NCBI GenBank assembly: GCA_002150815.3
Contig: NDFF03000033.1
Coordinates: 496,001-560,000, forward strand
Length of the DNA stretch: 64,000 bases
Direction of reading: 5' to 3'
Origin: Grammothele lineata
Lineage: Eukaryota > Basidiomycota > Agaricomycetes > Polyporales > Polyporaceae
Part shown: piece after piece, positions 24,475 through 37,311 of the stretch
Numbering within the stretch: position 1 is the first letter of the stretch
How the letters are laid out: each line of letters begins with the position of its first letter
Made by a program: the position numbers and the translations under genes
The notes under the pieces: model-generated
Seen by the model: only the letters and a program-made list of their open reading frames with translations
Databases searched by the model: none
What the model was told of the DNA's origin: nothing

Positions 24475-26200
24475 TCACGCGGCGAGGACGGGCTTGCTGG
24501 CGATCTGCGGTGATGACTTCGCGCTCTTGGCGGGAGCCATCTCCGACACAGGGATCGTCTGCCAGCCCGTGACCTCGGGGAGGGGCGACTGCCGCTGCAT
24601 CTCCGCGGGCGCGGGGAGCGAGCCTCGGCGTACAAAGTAATCGGCTTGTTGGACCTGCTGGGCGGCTGGCGATGAGGAGGGGTAGTAGGGAACGGGCATC
24701 GTCGCGGCTTTGCGCGGGGTGGGCACGGGTGAGCCGGAGAGGGAGGCGATGTCGGAGAGGGGAGCGTTGGGCAGACGAATACCGCCCTCGGCAGGCATCA
24801 AAGGAGGGGATTGAGAGTTGGGGTCACGGGGGATGGGAAAAGTCGACGTCGCGGGCGAGTTAAAGGAGGAGGGCGGGTTCGACGACCCAGAGTAGACAGA
24901 GACTGAAGAAACACAGACGCGCGCGTCAGCGTGCGCTAGTTTTCTCGGTCGAGGCGCGCTTGGACTCACCGGACTCGTCCCAGTCGCTGCTCGCGGAGTG
25001 CACGGAGGACGCAGATGAGGAGACGGACGCGCGGCGCGGGATGACGTTGTCGACCTCGGACGGCTCCTTCTTGATCATCTGCGGCGGCACCTTCGCGGCC
25101 TTGGGCGAGCCGTTGACCTTCGGCTGCTTGCGCGTCTTGCTCCCCGCACGGAGCTCGTCGAAGCGCAAAGGGCGCGGGCGAAGGTGCGTACGCTCGTAGA
25201 GACCGCACTTGTTGCACACGATCTTGCCGGGGTTGAGCGTCGACCGGCGCCAGCTGGGCGGCTCGGTAGTGTGGCAGTTGAAGCATCGCCGCCGGAGGTA
25301 CTGAGTCTCCTTCGATGCCGCGTCGTCCGTGTGCTGCACCATGAGTCCTGAGTGCGGCGCGAGGCAGGGCAGCGGGGGCATGCCTGCTGAAGGCGGGCGA
25401 CTCCACGCGGTCTGCGAGGGAACGATGACGGGCGCGTCCTCGGTCTTAATGCCGTCCAGATGATGGAAGTCGTGGAAGGACGGGTGAGGCGAACCATTCA
25501 TCGGGACCTGGTGCGCGAAGGGCTCGTCGTGGAAGTGCGTCTGGGGCTCGCACATGGACATGTGGGGCATGTGCGGGGAACCGTCGATCGAGAGCGGCTC
25601 CGAGTACATGGTGCTCGAGCGCGAACCGAATGAGCTCACCGAGTCGCGGTCGCTGCCCATGAACGGCTGGTTGTTGTAGGGCATCGAGTCGCCGCGGTCG
25701 TGCCGGACGTAGGGGAAGGTCGCGCGGCGGGTCATCGCGATGTCGTGCGGGTGGCGCATGGGGCCGACATGGTGGGGGCCGTTCGCGGTCTGGGGGATGC
25801 CGGCCCAGTTGCCGCCGTGGAAGCCGGGCTCCGCGGACTGCTGGTGGCGGTGGTCAAAGTAGGAGTCGTGGTGCACGTTCTGGTCGGGGATCTCTGGGTC
25901 GTAGAGCTCGGAGAGGAGGGAACCGCGCGAGCCGGGAGGGGTGGGGAGGGGGTGAGGGCCAGACCACATGTGGGCGGGCTCCATGGACGTGTAGTGGTGG
26001 TCGGTGACGACGACGGCGCCGGCGTCGTCCGGGTTGTGGTCGAAGATGTTGCGGGGGTAGTGGAGGTCGACATGGCCCTTGTAGGGGGCGGGGGTAGGGT
26101 AGTGGTGCATGTCGTCGGAGGAGAGGGACGTCCGCGGGGAGGGCGTGCGGGGCGTGGACGCGTCGGAGTAGGAGGTGTAGTCGAAGGAGAGGGAGTCCAT
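24475..26200 (-). CDS. GATA-type zinc-finger transcription factor
   Basis: Sequence-specific nuclear DNA-binding regulator. Two exons, 26200-24970 and 24902-24475, joined by a GTGAGT...TTCTTCAG intron; the frame closes to 552 aa. The first ATG in frame gives MDSLSFDYTSYSDASTPRT, and no earlier ATG is available in this frame. The long N-terminal half is rich in His, Pro, Ser and Asp with no fold I recognise, and could be activating. The single finger starts near residue 306 with spacing C-X2-C-X19-C-X2-C (CFNC, WRRSTLNPGK, CNKC), followed by the basic tail GLYERTHLRPRPLRF, the form common in basidiomycete GATA factors rather than the animal X17 form. The tail is Ser-rich with proline clusters. 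The specific pathway (nitrogen, light, fruiting) cannot be told from sequence. Confidence 0.9.
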
Positions 26201-27330
26201 GGGGCGCGTCTGGAAGGGTCTGGCGGAAGAGGAAGCCGATCCCACGGAAGAGAGAGGGCTCGAGGGGCACGGAAATATGAGGCCTGGCGAGGACGCTCGC
26301 TTGGACGGTTAAGAAGACATGCTCGTCCAGCGGATAAACCGTCTCCCGGGGTCTCACCCAAGCTGTGCAGACGTCTACGAATGGCTTAGCCGCTTCTTTC
26401 CCACTGCGAATCCAGAGTTACGGGCCCGGCCACGCCCCGTGCCACCCTATCGCACCGCCAGCCTGGCCCGCCAGCCCAGTCTCAACCGAGTCCACGCGCC
26501 CCGTCCTCCACACAAAGAACGCGCGACGCCCGCCAACTCTCTCCTCGTCCCAGCCAGCCTCTGCGCCCGTGCGCGCGTCCGCTGAGAGCTCCCGAGCGTG
26601 CGCACCGACGGCAAGCCAATGCCTGCCAGCCAACGCACGAGCTCGCAGTGCCCGCCGCGGCCGGGCTCGCCAGTGCTGAGGAAGGAGTGACGAGGACGAG
26701 GACACCCGGGACACAGCTCCCCGTCACGCCGTGCCCCGCGCGCCTTCGGAGGTGGCACCGTTGCTCCGATTCCGCGTCTCCGTCTGCTTGCCTTTCCGGG
26801 GACATTCGCAGACGTCGCAGCCGAACTGAGTCGGCTCCTCATCTCCCCTCCAGATCTCGCGCCATACCCACCCAGCCGAAGATCCCCTCCGCTCGGCCCT
26901 CCCCGCCGCCACCGCTATCGCGCGCGCCAGCGCCCTCCCCGTCCCTGCCGTCCCTCCAGCCCTCGCGCGACTGCCACCGCCGCCCGTCCGTGCACGCACC
27001 AGCCCGCTCTCCCCGCCTGCCATACCCGTCCGTTCAATCGCATTCCGCTCGACATACTCTACAGCGCACTCCACTTCCCCGCGTCATTGACCTCCTCTCC
27101 CAACCGCGCTCCCCCACCCACCACCACCCGCCCGGCCCCCAGATGGACCACACGGGCTGTGTCCGAAGCTCGTCCTTCCAACTCTACCCCGAGCAAACCT
27201 TACCGCTTCCTCCACTGACAGGAGCCCCCTCAGCCGCCGTCAGGTGCCGCCCTCCCAGAGCCTGTTTCGGCGGCTTGTGTGTGCCCCCGCCTATGCGTCT
27301 CTCGCCCGTTTCACGAATATGTATTTCACT
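26201..27330. promoter_or_regulatory. Upstream region and probable 5' leader of the GATA gene
   Basis: This 1.1 kb separates the GATA start codon from the 3' end of the upstream gene on the same strand. On the plus strand it is rich in C with CCCGCC and TCC runs, so a minus-strand leader would be G-rich. A long plus-strand open frame across it has Pro/Ser/Arg composition and no motif, and is probably a composition artefact. No defined binding site is claimed. Confidence 0.4.
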
Positions 27331-29066
27331 TCACTGTTTCTTCCGTCCCTTCCGGCCGCCCGTCGTCGCGGCCGTGGCCGGGGGCGGCGTGAACGTGTCC
27401 TGTATCCCGAGCTTGGCCTTGCACTCCTCGCAGTACCACACGTCCGGTAGCGACGACCCGGGCTTGACGTTGATGCACGAGAGGTGGAACTGTCATTCCG
27501 GGCCAACGTCAGCGCGAGCCCAACAACCTTTGTGTGGCACTGCAGCAGCAGAACCACGAAGCGCGCGCGTGCGTCACCGCACTCAATGCTTACCCATTGG
27601 AACCGGCACGTTTCGTTGTCGCATGCAATCATCTAGGAGCAGAAAGGTTCGGGGTGGTCAGCGTGCGCGTGACAAAAATATAAGCGAATTGCGCGCCCCC
27701 GGGGGCTCTTGCGCTGAGCGCTGCAGCGCTCATGCGGTTCGGGAGAACACGCATAGGGGGCGGGGCGGCTACGTGAACGTACCTCGCCGTAGGAGAGCTT
27801 TTGGCAGTAGCAATAGAGCTCCTGGTCTTCGGCGTCCACGCCGTCATCGCCACCGTCCTCGACGTCTTCCTCGCCCTCGGCGTCGTCGTCCTCTTCTGGT
27901 CCCATGGACGTCTGGTTCCGCCGCCCCCGTGCCGGGGACACTCGGGGGTGGACCTGGCGCGACAACGCCGAGCGCTGCGTGTTGGTTGCACCCGTATACG
28001 TCGTGCTGGGGACGACGGGCACGGGGCTGGGCAGCTTGATGCTCCCAGCCGACGATGTCGCGGCGGTCGCGACACGGCGTTCTGCGTATGACAAAGAACA
28101 AACGAGGCGTGAGCCGGCGAGTGACAAACAGACGAACGGCGCCGAGCGGATTACGTGGCCACGCGCGGACCGCATTCGTGAAGGCGAGGCGAGGCCGGCA
28201 CATAATGCAGCACCGCCGGCCCTTACCAAGCGACAGAGAGAAAAGAAACACATACTTTTCGTAGGCGGAAGAGCTACGGGGGTGGAGGGGGAGGCGGGGG
28301 ACACCTCAGCAACGACAGCTGCGCTCGCCGCCCGCAGATTGTTCTGGAGCTGTTGCACGGTACTGTCGACGGTAGAAAGGAACTGCTGTGTCGGTGGCAA
28401 GCCCGGGTCGTCGCCCTGGAGCTTCAAGATCTTTTGCAGGTCGTGCTGCAATCGCGCCATAGCTCGCTCAAAGAGCTTGACCAAGCGTTCAGCAAGCGCG
28501 ATCTTCTCGACCGCTAGCCCATCGAGTTCTGCGTACAGCGAGTTGATATTCTCTGGGATAGCTGCGTCCTTGCCGGTGAGTGGCTGGCCTGCCGCCACCT
28601 TGGAAGAGTGGCGGACATATTTCTTCATCTCGGCCGTAATGATGTCATTTATTGCTACGCGCACGTACGTGCGAGGACGTCAAGGCATATGCAACGAAGA
28701 CGAGCACATTAGTACAATGTCAGAAGACACGGAACGTCCCAACTTACAATTCACCTTTTCATCCCGGAATTTGATTTCACTGAGGATAAAAGCCGCCTCC
28801 TGGGGCAAGTTCTCCAGACCTGTGCGCACAGAAAGATTAGCAAGCCCGTTCCTGGAAACAAACAGCCAGATAGCCACGGGAGGCAGAGATAGGGAAACAA
28901 CATCCCAAGGCGATGAGAAGGGTCTCCTCGGTCTCAAGGAGGTTTCGTAACACGTTGTCCGGTTGTCACGGCACCATTAACAGGCACGGGGCGGAAATGG
29001 AGAGAGGCTCTTACTGGAAAGGTACTCGGTCGCGACGTTCGCCGCCTCCTCGAGGTTAGCGTTCAT
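27331..29066 (-). CDS. YNG2: ING-family PHD-finger protein, Yng2-like (NuA4 subunit)
   Basis: Chromatin reader that binds histone H3 trimethylated at Lys4 and works in histone acetyltransferase or deacetylase complexes. Six exons: 29066-29015, 28819-28748, 28654-28256, 28081-27783, 27632-27594 and 27489-27331; the frame closes to 339 aa. The N-terminal ING domain includes LENLPQEAAFILSEIKFRDE, then EMKKYVRHSSK and a long helical region (about residues 40-130, AVEKIALAERLVKLFERA). A Ser/Pro-rich then acidic linker leads to the C-terminal PHD finger with ELYCYCQKLSYGE, MIACDNETCRFQW, FHLSCINV and WYCEECKAKLG, giving the Cys4-His-Cys3 set. The finger is split over three exons, one of only 13 codons. 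The basic tail ends GGRKGRKKQ. Assignment to Yng2 rather than Pho23 or Yng1 is by overall layout and is less certain than the family. Confidence 0.9.
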
Positions 29067-32000
29067 GGTTAGGATTCGAGCCCGTCGGGGCAAGTAGGCT
29101 TAGCGGCGTGTGTGGGGCGAGCCACTCGGATGACCGGTGCGCAGTTAGCGCAATATTCAGTGATCTGCAAGAGCCCGTGGTGCTACCAAGGCAGAAGCAG
29201 CGCCACCAGCGATGGGAAGGCCTCGACGGAAGCACAAGTCCGAGTTGATGGCGAGAGGCAAGTGACTAAACGCCCGCCCGAGCCGCTGGGCGCCCATTCT
29301 AGTCGCCGGGTCACACGCGAGGGGCGCGTCAGGGCGCCGCGGGTCACGCGTGACCTGCGCACGCGTCGCATGTAACGGCCCCGCGTCGCGAGCTGCGAGG
29401 ATCGTGGGAGCGCGAGGGGAGGCCCCCGTCGGCGGGAGCGTGGGCTCGAGGATCGCTCGGGACGCACCGACCGAAACGGGCGGTGGCGGGGGCGGGCCCA
29501 TATGGGACGGTCGCTTGGGGCGAGCCCGACGGGTTATCGTCGGTAGCACGAGGCTCCCGCCGCTGCAGGGTCGCGCACGGCCGCGCTCGTGGTCTCGCGC
29601 GCCACCCGACCTGACCTTCTCGCTCTGTGCTAGTCTCTCTCGCGACTGTTCGCGAAATGCGCTCTTTGCCCTTGCGTGCCGCGAGCACCACCACCGTCAC
29701 CGTCGCCTGCTGCTTGGCCCGATTACCCCAACCCCTCTCAGGTTCAAGCCCTCTCCCTCGGTCGGGACGACCGCCCGGGCTGTACGTGTGTCGCAGGCTG
29801 TCCGCGCGATATGACCCCGCGGCCGAGGCGCGCGAGCAAGCGCAGGCGGCGGCGCTGACGTCCGCCGTGGTCATCTGGTGGCACGGTGCAGGAAATGCGG
29901 CAGACCGACGCCCTTCTACGGCCCCGCGCCTTGCTCCAGTGAGTCGTGACCATGCTCTCCATCGCGGCGCCCCGCCGCCTCAGCGCAGCCTCTGTTCGCG
30001 GCGGCGATACCCTGCTGGAGTCAACTCTCGTCGCTTTTCCCGACCCACCCTCGTTTGTACGTGAGCGCACGAAGCGAACCGACTCCGCCAAACGATGCCA
30101 AACGGACTCTCCTCCACATTCCCCATCCGGCCCCGGTCCGCCCAAAAGCTTCGTGGCGCGATGGTGATAAATGCGGGCGGTGCAGTAAACAAACCACCGG
30201 TCAGCGCGCGGGGGGCGCGAGGTCCGCGGAAAAGAGCGCGGGGTGCGGGAGTGGATGCCTAGTTCGTCGCCCGTAAGGTGAGCTAACCATGTCGTAAAAC
30301 GGGACGCACTTGTCCGGCAGTAGTTGCGCGAGGGGGGGTTCTCGCGCCGCCTCGTCTGTGCGAGAATTTCCTGCGCCCCCTTCGTCTCCCGCTGCCGCAG
30401 CGGGAGGAGCCTCACAGGTCACGTACGACGCGGCCTCGGTCCGCGCCAAGCAGCTGTCTGCTGTCGTATGCGAAAATTTAGGGGGAGTGGTAAGTTTTTT
30501 GGCCGCTCGGGGTTGGCGTGCGCACGCTGGCGGGCGACTGGAGCTCGTTTCGCGAGCATACGCTCCAGCTAGCGAGGGCGACGGTCATGACGCAGAAGAT
30601 GGAGGCTCGCCCGGAGAGCGCCTGCCGGATGCATATGACCACCATCTAGGAGCTTATCGCCGGCGTCGAAAACGAGCGCAAGGCAGGGTCGAAGAAGGGA
30701 GGTAACTTCCCGAACGGACGAGGGTCGCTGTTGGTCGGTGACGGAATGACAGGAAAGGCTGGCTGAGGCTGCTCGTTTGAGTGACTCAACCGGGCTTACG
30801 CTGTGCGGCAAACGCCAGCAGAGGAAGCGAGTTCAATCGCGTCATGGGACGAAACGTTGAGCGGATGTCAATGTATTTTCTTCGCTGGCCGTTGCTGGCC
30901 GCTTTCCGGGGGGCCTTCGTTCTGGCTCGCGCCTTCGTGGGCGCGGTGGGAGAGAAAGAATGGCCAAGGTTCGCGGGTAAGGACATGGACGATAACATGG
31001 CTCGCACGCGGGACGGGGAGGCGCCGGACGTGCCTTGCGACTGCATGCTTCTCTTCTGCGCGCCCTTCTGGTCCCTGCCCCGGGCGGAGCGACCGTTGCT
31101 GGGCCGCACCTGCCCCATGCGGGCTGACGAAGACGTGCCGCTGTCCGGCTAGCAACCTGAAACACGAAGAAGGCGCGTCCGTAGGCACAGAGGGCGGGTC
31201 CTGGCGGGTCACGCCCCTTCCCCATTCGCCCTCAACTGGTCCCGTCGTGGCGTCCGCTCCCTCAAGCCCGCTCTCCCTGCCAGCCGCCCCGCCCCCGGGC
31301 CTGCTCCCGCCGCCCTGACGTGAGCCCGGACGGAATATTGCCTCCTGCTCCGCACCCTCCCCCTCCGTCACGGCTGCGTAGCACAATACATACAGATCGC
31401 CCAATCTCGCGCTCGAAACCCCTGCTTCTTCGCGCACTCCACCTCCCGTAGCCGGTCCCCGATTTGTCAACCCGCGTCCCAATAGAGTCCCCCTCGCCAT
31501 GTAACCATTCCAGGCGCATTTTTTGCCGACGCACTCTAGCCCAGGCCATGGGCCCCGTGGTCATGAGGACTGTGCGATGACGGCTCCCGCAGGCGCGCGA
31601 TAGCTCCAGCGCGACCATGAGGTTATCGGACGCCGTCGCTCCCGCCCTCCTCATTCGTCTCCAATTTTTCGACCCTGCAGCGCGTTGACCCACTGGGCAA
31701 AGTGCAAAGTACGACACGCGCATGGACGGTCTCGACTCTTTCGACGCGGCCCGAGCTGCCCGACGGCGCCACGTTTCCTCGCGAGCCCATCCTCGCGCCT
31801 GCATTGACTAACCTTAGTGCATACCGGTTCTAGTATTCTCGGGGATGCGGTCGATAGAGGGTATATTGACGAGTTCTGTGTGCTTCTATGGTCTTACGAA
31901 ACGTGTTTGCACCCCGTGATGGGCACAATGCACCATCAGCACTGCGAGCTGTACACGCCAGCCACCATAGGCGTCTCGTCTATACGGAGGAGAGCAGCGG

Positions 32001-32799
32001 CACCGAAAGCTTCCGCGACGTCCGTGGGCCGTCAGGGTGCCCCCGGACTCGCCGCAAGAACGCCGGGGAAGAGGGCACGATCGTTCACGGCGATTCGTCC
32101 AGACCAGGCCGGCCGGTGCGCGGGATCCGTTCCCCCGCAGAGCCGACGTCGGTCTGCTCGCGCAGCCGTTTCAGCCAGCGTCCGAGAGGTCCGTCCGGGC
32201 TTTGCGCCCTCTTTTCGCCACGAAGCAATTTTTTTGAAGTATGTCGCTCGTGAAACGCACGGTCAACGCGGTCACGGACCATGGTGCGGGGGCCCGATGG
32301 CCGAGGTCCGCGGCGAGCGCTGCCGTACGCTGGAACGTTTCGAGGAAATACGAGATATGAAAGCGTCTGGTGGAGGCGTGGTTGTCCCAGCGCGCTGTGG
32401 AAAAGATCTGGCGAGAGCGTATTTGACACACCATCGGGCTGCCGACGGGCCACCGCGGACCGCATACACAAGATGCTGTGGTGCGTGGAGGTACTTCGCG
32501 ATGGCGGAAGCCGAAACCGAGCGACTAGCAACCTCGTACGGATGCCGGCGGGGGCCTATCGATGTTGGGATGTTGGGATCCGGGGGTACAGCTGCCCCTA
32601 TGATGAGAGAAGACAGCGTGGGTGCAGTCGTGCAAGAGGGCGCGGTGGTGGCTGGCGGTGGTGGTAGTGGACTTTGCCACGCTGGGAGGCGACTTCGCGG
32701 GGCGGTTGGTGTAGATTGAACGAGAGATCTTAGGTTTGCCCAGCGCCATGGACGAGATTCGGCGTCGACGTCAGCCAGCCTGACAGGAGTGCTGATGAC
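29067..32799. other. Gene-poor GC-rich region
   Basis: No gene could be supported in 3.7 kb upstream of the Yng2-like start. Long open frames are present (the largest, about 300 codons, at 31817-32719 plus), but both strands are open over much of the stretch, composition is Arg/Gly/Ala-rich and no motif or consistent splicing pattern is visible. Confidence 0.5.
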
Positions 32800-33872
32800 A
32801 GGAGGGTGCTTCCGGCCTTCAAAGAACCTGTCCCCTGCCCCGCCCACGCGCCACCGCCAGGATGGGGACGGGTGAGCCTCTTCCCCGGACACACGCGGGT
32901 AGGGGCGAGCCGACGTTCGTCGTTGATAATGTTAGAGTTTTTGAAGTCGGCCCTGTGCGCGAGGGATATCGATCAGAATCAGAGGCTCATCGCGACCGTT
33001 CCGGGGGCGGCAACTCACCTTCATTGACATGGGCACGCATTCGCGCAAACACATGTGCTCACGCTTCTCGCTGTGCTTTGCACGACAGAACCCTGGGTCA
33101 AACCGCCGAACATCCACACTAACACTTGAAGCCGCGATGATACAGGACCTTCTGTACGACATCGTGCCGTACTGAGAGCGCAAAGTGGCGGCCACCATTT
33201 GCTTCTCGAAGTCAGTCCAGGCAATGGACTGCGCGCTCCTCGGACACGCCAATCTCGACATACGAGTGGCGAATGTCACTATGCTCTATTCCTAGCGACT
33301 TTTGCTGCCTTGTTGAATAAGCGAAGGCTTTTCGGTAGCAGACGACAGCGCATCCGACGACATGCCGCGAGTGTGCCATTGGCGAGCTTCTGGACAGCTT
33401 CGCAATCACCTCCGACGGCTGAGGTGCATGACTGCCATGGGAAATCAGCACTCGAAGACGTCGAAGTCGAGGAGGGAGACCGGAAGCACTCACGCAAGTC
33501 GCCTTTCAGGGAAGAGCAGGGGCGAGAGGCTGTGAGACTCTGTCACAACGGTACTCTGCACGCGATTTGGGGACCATGCTACTTATAACGTCGCTCAGTC
33601 CTTCGGTAGGGTCGTGGCTAACCGCAGGCCCCCTGAACGCAGTCAAGGACTTCGACGACGTCGAAGTAACCGTGAGAGTAAGTTTGGATTTGAGAGCCCG
33701 CGCGGGGCGCCAACACTGCCTCTCTTACCCGGTCAAGTCTGGCCGTGTTTGTGGAATTATCGGAGTTTCAAGTGTAAGCAGCATGCACTAGTTAGGTAAG
33801 CAAAGGTAAGCTCACACGACTTACGGACGCTGTTGAGGGGGTGCCCCACGATGACGCCTGTCTTGTCCATGG
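32800..33872 (-). CDS. Candidate multi-exon gene, unresolved
   Basis: I do not recognise this gene. On the minus strand an ATG at 33872 opens MDKTGVIVGHPLNSV and runs into a consensus donor GTAAGTCG. Further minus-strand donors follow, GTAAGAG (near 33737), GTGAGTGC (near 33492) and GTGAGTTGCC (near 33020), which is more splice-like signal than the neighbouring DNA shows. I could not chain the pieces into one frame: the most obvious second exon meets an early stop. It may be a real gene with tiny exons, a decayed gene, or a spliced non-coding transcript sharing a promoter with the TRP-like gene 68 bp away. Confidence 0.25.
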
Positions 33873-33940
33873 TCACCGTCTCGCGCACGTCGTTGTAGCC
33901 GACGCCAACTCGACCACTCGCACTTCACCTCCACGCCTCC

Positions 33941-36900
33941 ATGGCTGGCTTGCGGGGGCCCGGCTCACCATGGCGGGCTTTCCTCCACCTCTTCTTGCTT
34001 TTCGCCTTCCTCCTCGCTCGCCTCTCGTTCACGACCGCCCAACCCGCCGTTCTCCAATACTCCGACTGCTTCTCCAACACAGACACCTCCCAGAAACTCG
34101 CCATCGACACCGTTTACGCCCAGTTTTTCCCCACAGGCCCAAACGGCGCATACCTTAACTTCACCGTAATCGGGTCGCCCCCTCAAACCATCGTCTCCTC
34201 CTCGAATGGATCGACTCCCGTTGCCAGTGCGTCTGCCCCTTACTCTTTGGTGTGGCGGAGAAAAAACGAAACTCACGGCGTTCCGCATGCGCTCGTTCTT
34301 ACCAGCGACATTGTTCACGACCACCGAAATACTGACCTTCCAACAAGCGGACAACAACAGCAACTCGTTTTTCTGCTCGACCCTCCGCCCCGTGGATCCC
34401 ACCGGTGTGCCAGATGGGAACAACGGGTTCTGCCCGATCAGCGCAGGCCCCGTCGCGTTCTCCTCGTCCGTGCAGATCCCGCCCGGCTTCGAGCTGGCGA
34501 CGTACGACACCCGTCTGCGTGCGCTCGATCCGTTCCAGCATGAACTCCTCTGTCTCGACATGAACACGACCGTCCTCACGCCCGGGGCCGTGGACTCGGT
34601 GTACGGGCACGCGCACATCATCTTTTGGTGCACGGTCGGGCTCGCCATCGCGTACTGGGTCGTCGTCGGCATCGCTCGGATCGTGGGAGCGTGGGGACGC
34701 GCGTCGATGGTCGGTGGCGGGGTGCTCGCGAAGATCGAGAGCGCGGGGTTCGTGTTCGCCAGCGCGCTGAGCGGGGAGAAGTTCGCGACGTCGCCTGCCC
34801 TCATGCGGTTTTGTACGTCCGGTTTCGAGTATGTGGTCGAGAGAGCGGGAGAATGACGTCAGTTGCGCGCAGGTACGCCGTCGATGAGGGACATCGTCTT
34901 CCATACGCAGTGGTGCGCTGCGCTCGCGATGGTTGCGGTACAATGGCCTATGTTCACTTGTGAGTCGCGCATACAAGAGGTTTGAGGGTACTTGAGGCTG
35001 ATCTGCCCTGCAGATCCGCTGCTGTCCCAAACCGCCTGGTCTACTCTGAGCTTCAGTGAGTAGCCGTTACGTCCGACTCTGCTCCTCGAATTCATCCCCG
35101 CTCCCAGATATCTCCATTACTCAGGGAGCAAATGCCGATTCAGACCATTGGAATCCTCTTGCAGTGCCCGCATACGACCCGCCTTCCAATTTCGCCGACC
35201 AACTGAATGACCCCACTTCCCCGATATTTATCGACAGCAGTGCGCCGAACTATCTATTCATGCTACCGGACAACGCGACTACCGGAATGTCCGCTTTTGC
35301 GTATTCGGTCGGCCTGCGCCCACAGGACCTCTTCGGCATCTGTCTGTCACTATTCCTGGCCATTATTGCAGCCACGATCGTGTTGAGTGTGCTTGTATGG
35401 GCACTCGATGTGGTCATGTCTCTCTTCTCCAGCGATCCAAACGCGGGCAACCCACCAGCTGCCGGCCTTGGGGGAACTCGCAGCCCGCGCTTCTCGTCAG
35501 CAAGCAAGGACATGCTAGACGGCGTTGGCCCTACCTTGGCCGCGGACGAAAACCGGTCTTTGAACGGTGGCTTCCTCTTCTCGCGGGGAATGTCACGTCT
35601 TCCTGGCGGCCGTTCCTGGTGGCGTTTCAAGAGCAGCTTGGTGTCCTTCCACGGAAGTGTCCTGCAGGGCAATTTGATCCGCATCCTCTTGCTCTTCCAC
35701 CTCCCTATCACCATCTTCTCCTGCTACCAGATGAGTCTCGGAAAAAGCCAGGCTTCAACCACCTCGATCGCCCTCGCGGCACTGTCCTTCGCCTTCTTCT
35801 CCGTCCTCATCCCCGCGCTCCTGGTCCTCCGACTTACTCTCACGCGCACAAGCAAGTTGTATGACGAAACGTGGACCCTTTTATCGCTAGGGCCGCTCTA
35901 CAACCATTACCGACACGGCTCCCAGTTGTTCGCATGCACCCTGTTTGCCATCAATATTGCATTTGGCGTAACAATTGGGTTCGGTCAGAAGAGCGGGACA
36001 GCGCAAGCGATCGTTATCCTCGTCGTCGAAGTGGCTGCTGCGCTCGGGACGAGTATTTGGTTGCCGTGGGGCCAAGGTGCGAGCATGGGGCTAATTAGCT
36101 TCCTGTTCTGTGTGGGCAGGATTGTAATTGCCGTCCTTCTCGTCATCCTTACCCCCGTCGTAAGTTATCTCACAAGCTTCCGTCTGTACGTAAAGCTCAC
36201 CGATTCTGTCCGACAGGTGTCCATCGGTGCGGGGCCCGCTCAATGGGTCGCGTACGCCATCCTCTTCATTCTTGGGCTGATTTACCTCGCGTTCTTCTTA
36301 ATGCTCATTGTGAAGGTGCTGGAGGCCATCCTGCGCATCGTCGGTGGCATCGGTTTCACAAGGAGTCGGCATGTCGTTGACAGCGGCCTTCTCGGGACTT
36401 TGGGCCTTATGGGTTGTTGTGGACCCCGACAACCCCGTCATTCGCGTAGCGGCTACCGCCCCGCTCACAATCGACAACCTTCTAGTCTCGCGCTGTCGCG
36501 GCCAGCGCCACCTTTCAAGGATTCCACGCCGCCCTCATCGGGACCGCCGTCCGTGCTGCGCCCTGAGCACGCAATGCAGCCGTACAAGGAGGAAAGCGAC
36601 GACGAGGGCGGGTTTATCATGGCCGCGTGGCAACCATTCCCCGCACCTGAAGAGCGTCCACCTTCACGCCCGGAGCCGCCGAAGTCGGGTTTCGCCAGGG
36701 TCGGCGGCGGGCGCGCCCACATCGACTCACCTTACGCGATCGCGTCAGGCTCGACGCAAACTTTCCCGTCCGTCGAGCGTCCGCGCGGCCCCAGCTCGCT
36801 GGCGAACCCTTCCGTGGCAGAAGACTCCCCGCCTCCCACACCGTCGATCGCCAGCGCGGCCAGGGGTCTCCCCGCGGGCGCGATGGCCCCCGCACACATC

Positions 36901-37311
36901 CGCACGAAGAGCCAGACGGCGGTCATCGAGAACTACTTGCCCGCTCAGCAGGCCGTGGCTGCGGCGTCGGCAGCAGAGGCGTCCGGTCCTGCGGACCGCA
37001 AACACACCCGGTCAGAGACGGTGGTCGAGGAGGGCACCGTTCAGCAGCCGAAGCTGAAGAACTGGTTCAACCGGAAGAAGAACCGGCGGATGAGCGAGAG
37101 CGACGCGGCCCTTGCGCCCCCCGCTCCGGCGCCGCAGGAGACGGGCCGCTCGTTCGTGGTGATGCGGAAACCCCGCCCGGGGATGGGCACGGCGCCGCAA
37201 GCGTCGTCGTCTTCTGCGCCCATAGGTGGCGCCGCGGACGAGCAGGGGCGGCGATCGTTTGCGGTATTGAGGGGCCCGACACACTCGGATCCTGCGATGC
37301 CTGCGCCCTAG
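33941..37311 (+). CDS. TRP-like/FLC-family integral membrane protein
   Basis: Member of the fungal TRP-like (PF06011-type) family that includes yeast Flc proteins and S. pombe Pkd2, linked to calcium and FAD transport and wall integrity. Five exons: 33941-34226, 34306-34812, 34873-34959, 35014-35055 and 35108-37311; the frame closes to 1041 aa. It opens with a signal peptide (hydrophobic LHLFLLFAFLLARLSF, cleavage likely after TTAQ). A luminal ML-like domain follows with paired cysteines (YSDCF, FFCSTLR, NGFCPISAG, LLCLDM). Membrane segments include IIFWCTVGLAIAYWVVVGIA, LFGICLSLFLAIIAATIVL, the region 35660-35860, and several up to about 36340 (WVAYAILFILGLIYLAFFLM). The last 300 residues are a Pro/Ser-rich cytoplasmic tail with basic patches. 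Exact transport substrate cannot be read from sequence. Confidence 0.9.

Noticed and set aside
25700..26389. 229-codon plus-strand frame, Gly/Val-rich
   Set aside because: It is the antisense of the GATA gene's His/Pro/Ser-rich N-terminal half. The repeated GVV/VGG pattern is a codon-complement artefact.
26648..28039. 463-codon plus-strand open frame
   Set aside because: It runs antisense through the last exons of the Yng2-like gene and the GATA upstream region, with Pro/Ser/Arg low complexity. It is a shadow of GC-rich DNA and of the real minus-strand gene.
29060..29100. GGCTCGAATCC on the minus strand, resembling a tRNA T-loop
   Set aside because: No acceptor stem, anticodon arm or CCA-side pairing could be built around it, and it overlaps the 5' leader of the Yng2-like gene.
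31817..32719. 300-codon plus-strand open frame
   Set aside because: Non-ATG start, Arg/Ala/Gly-rich, overlapped by long open frames on the other strand, no domain or splice logic. It looks like a product of GC-rich sequence.
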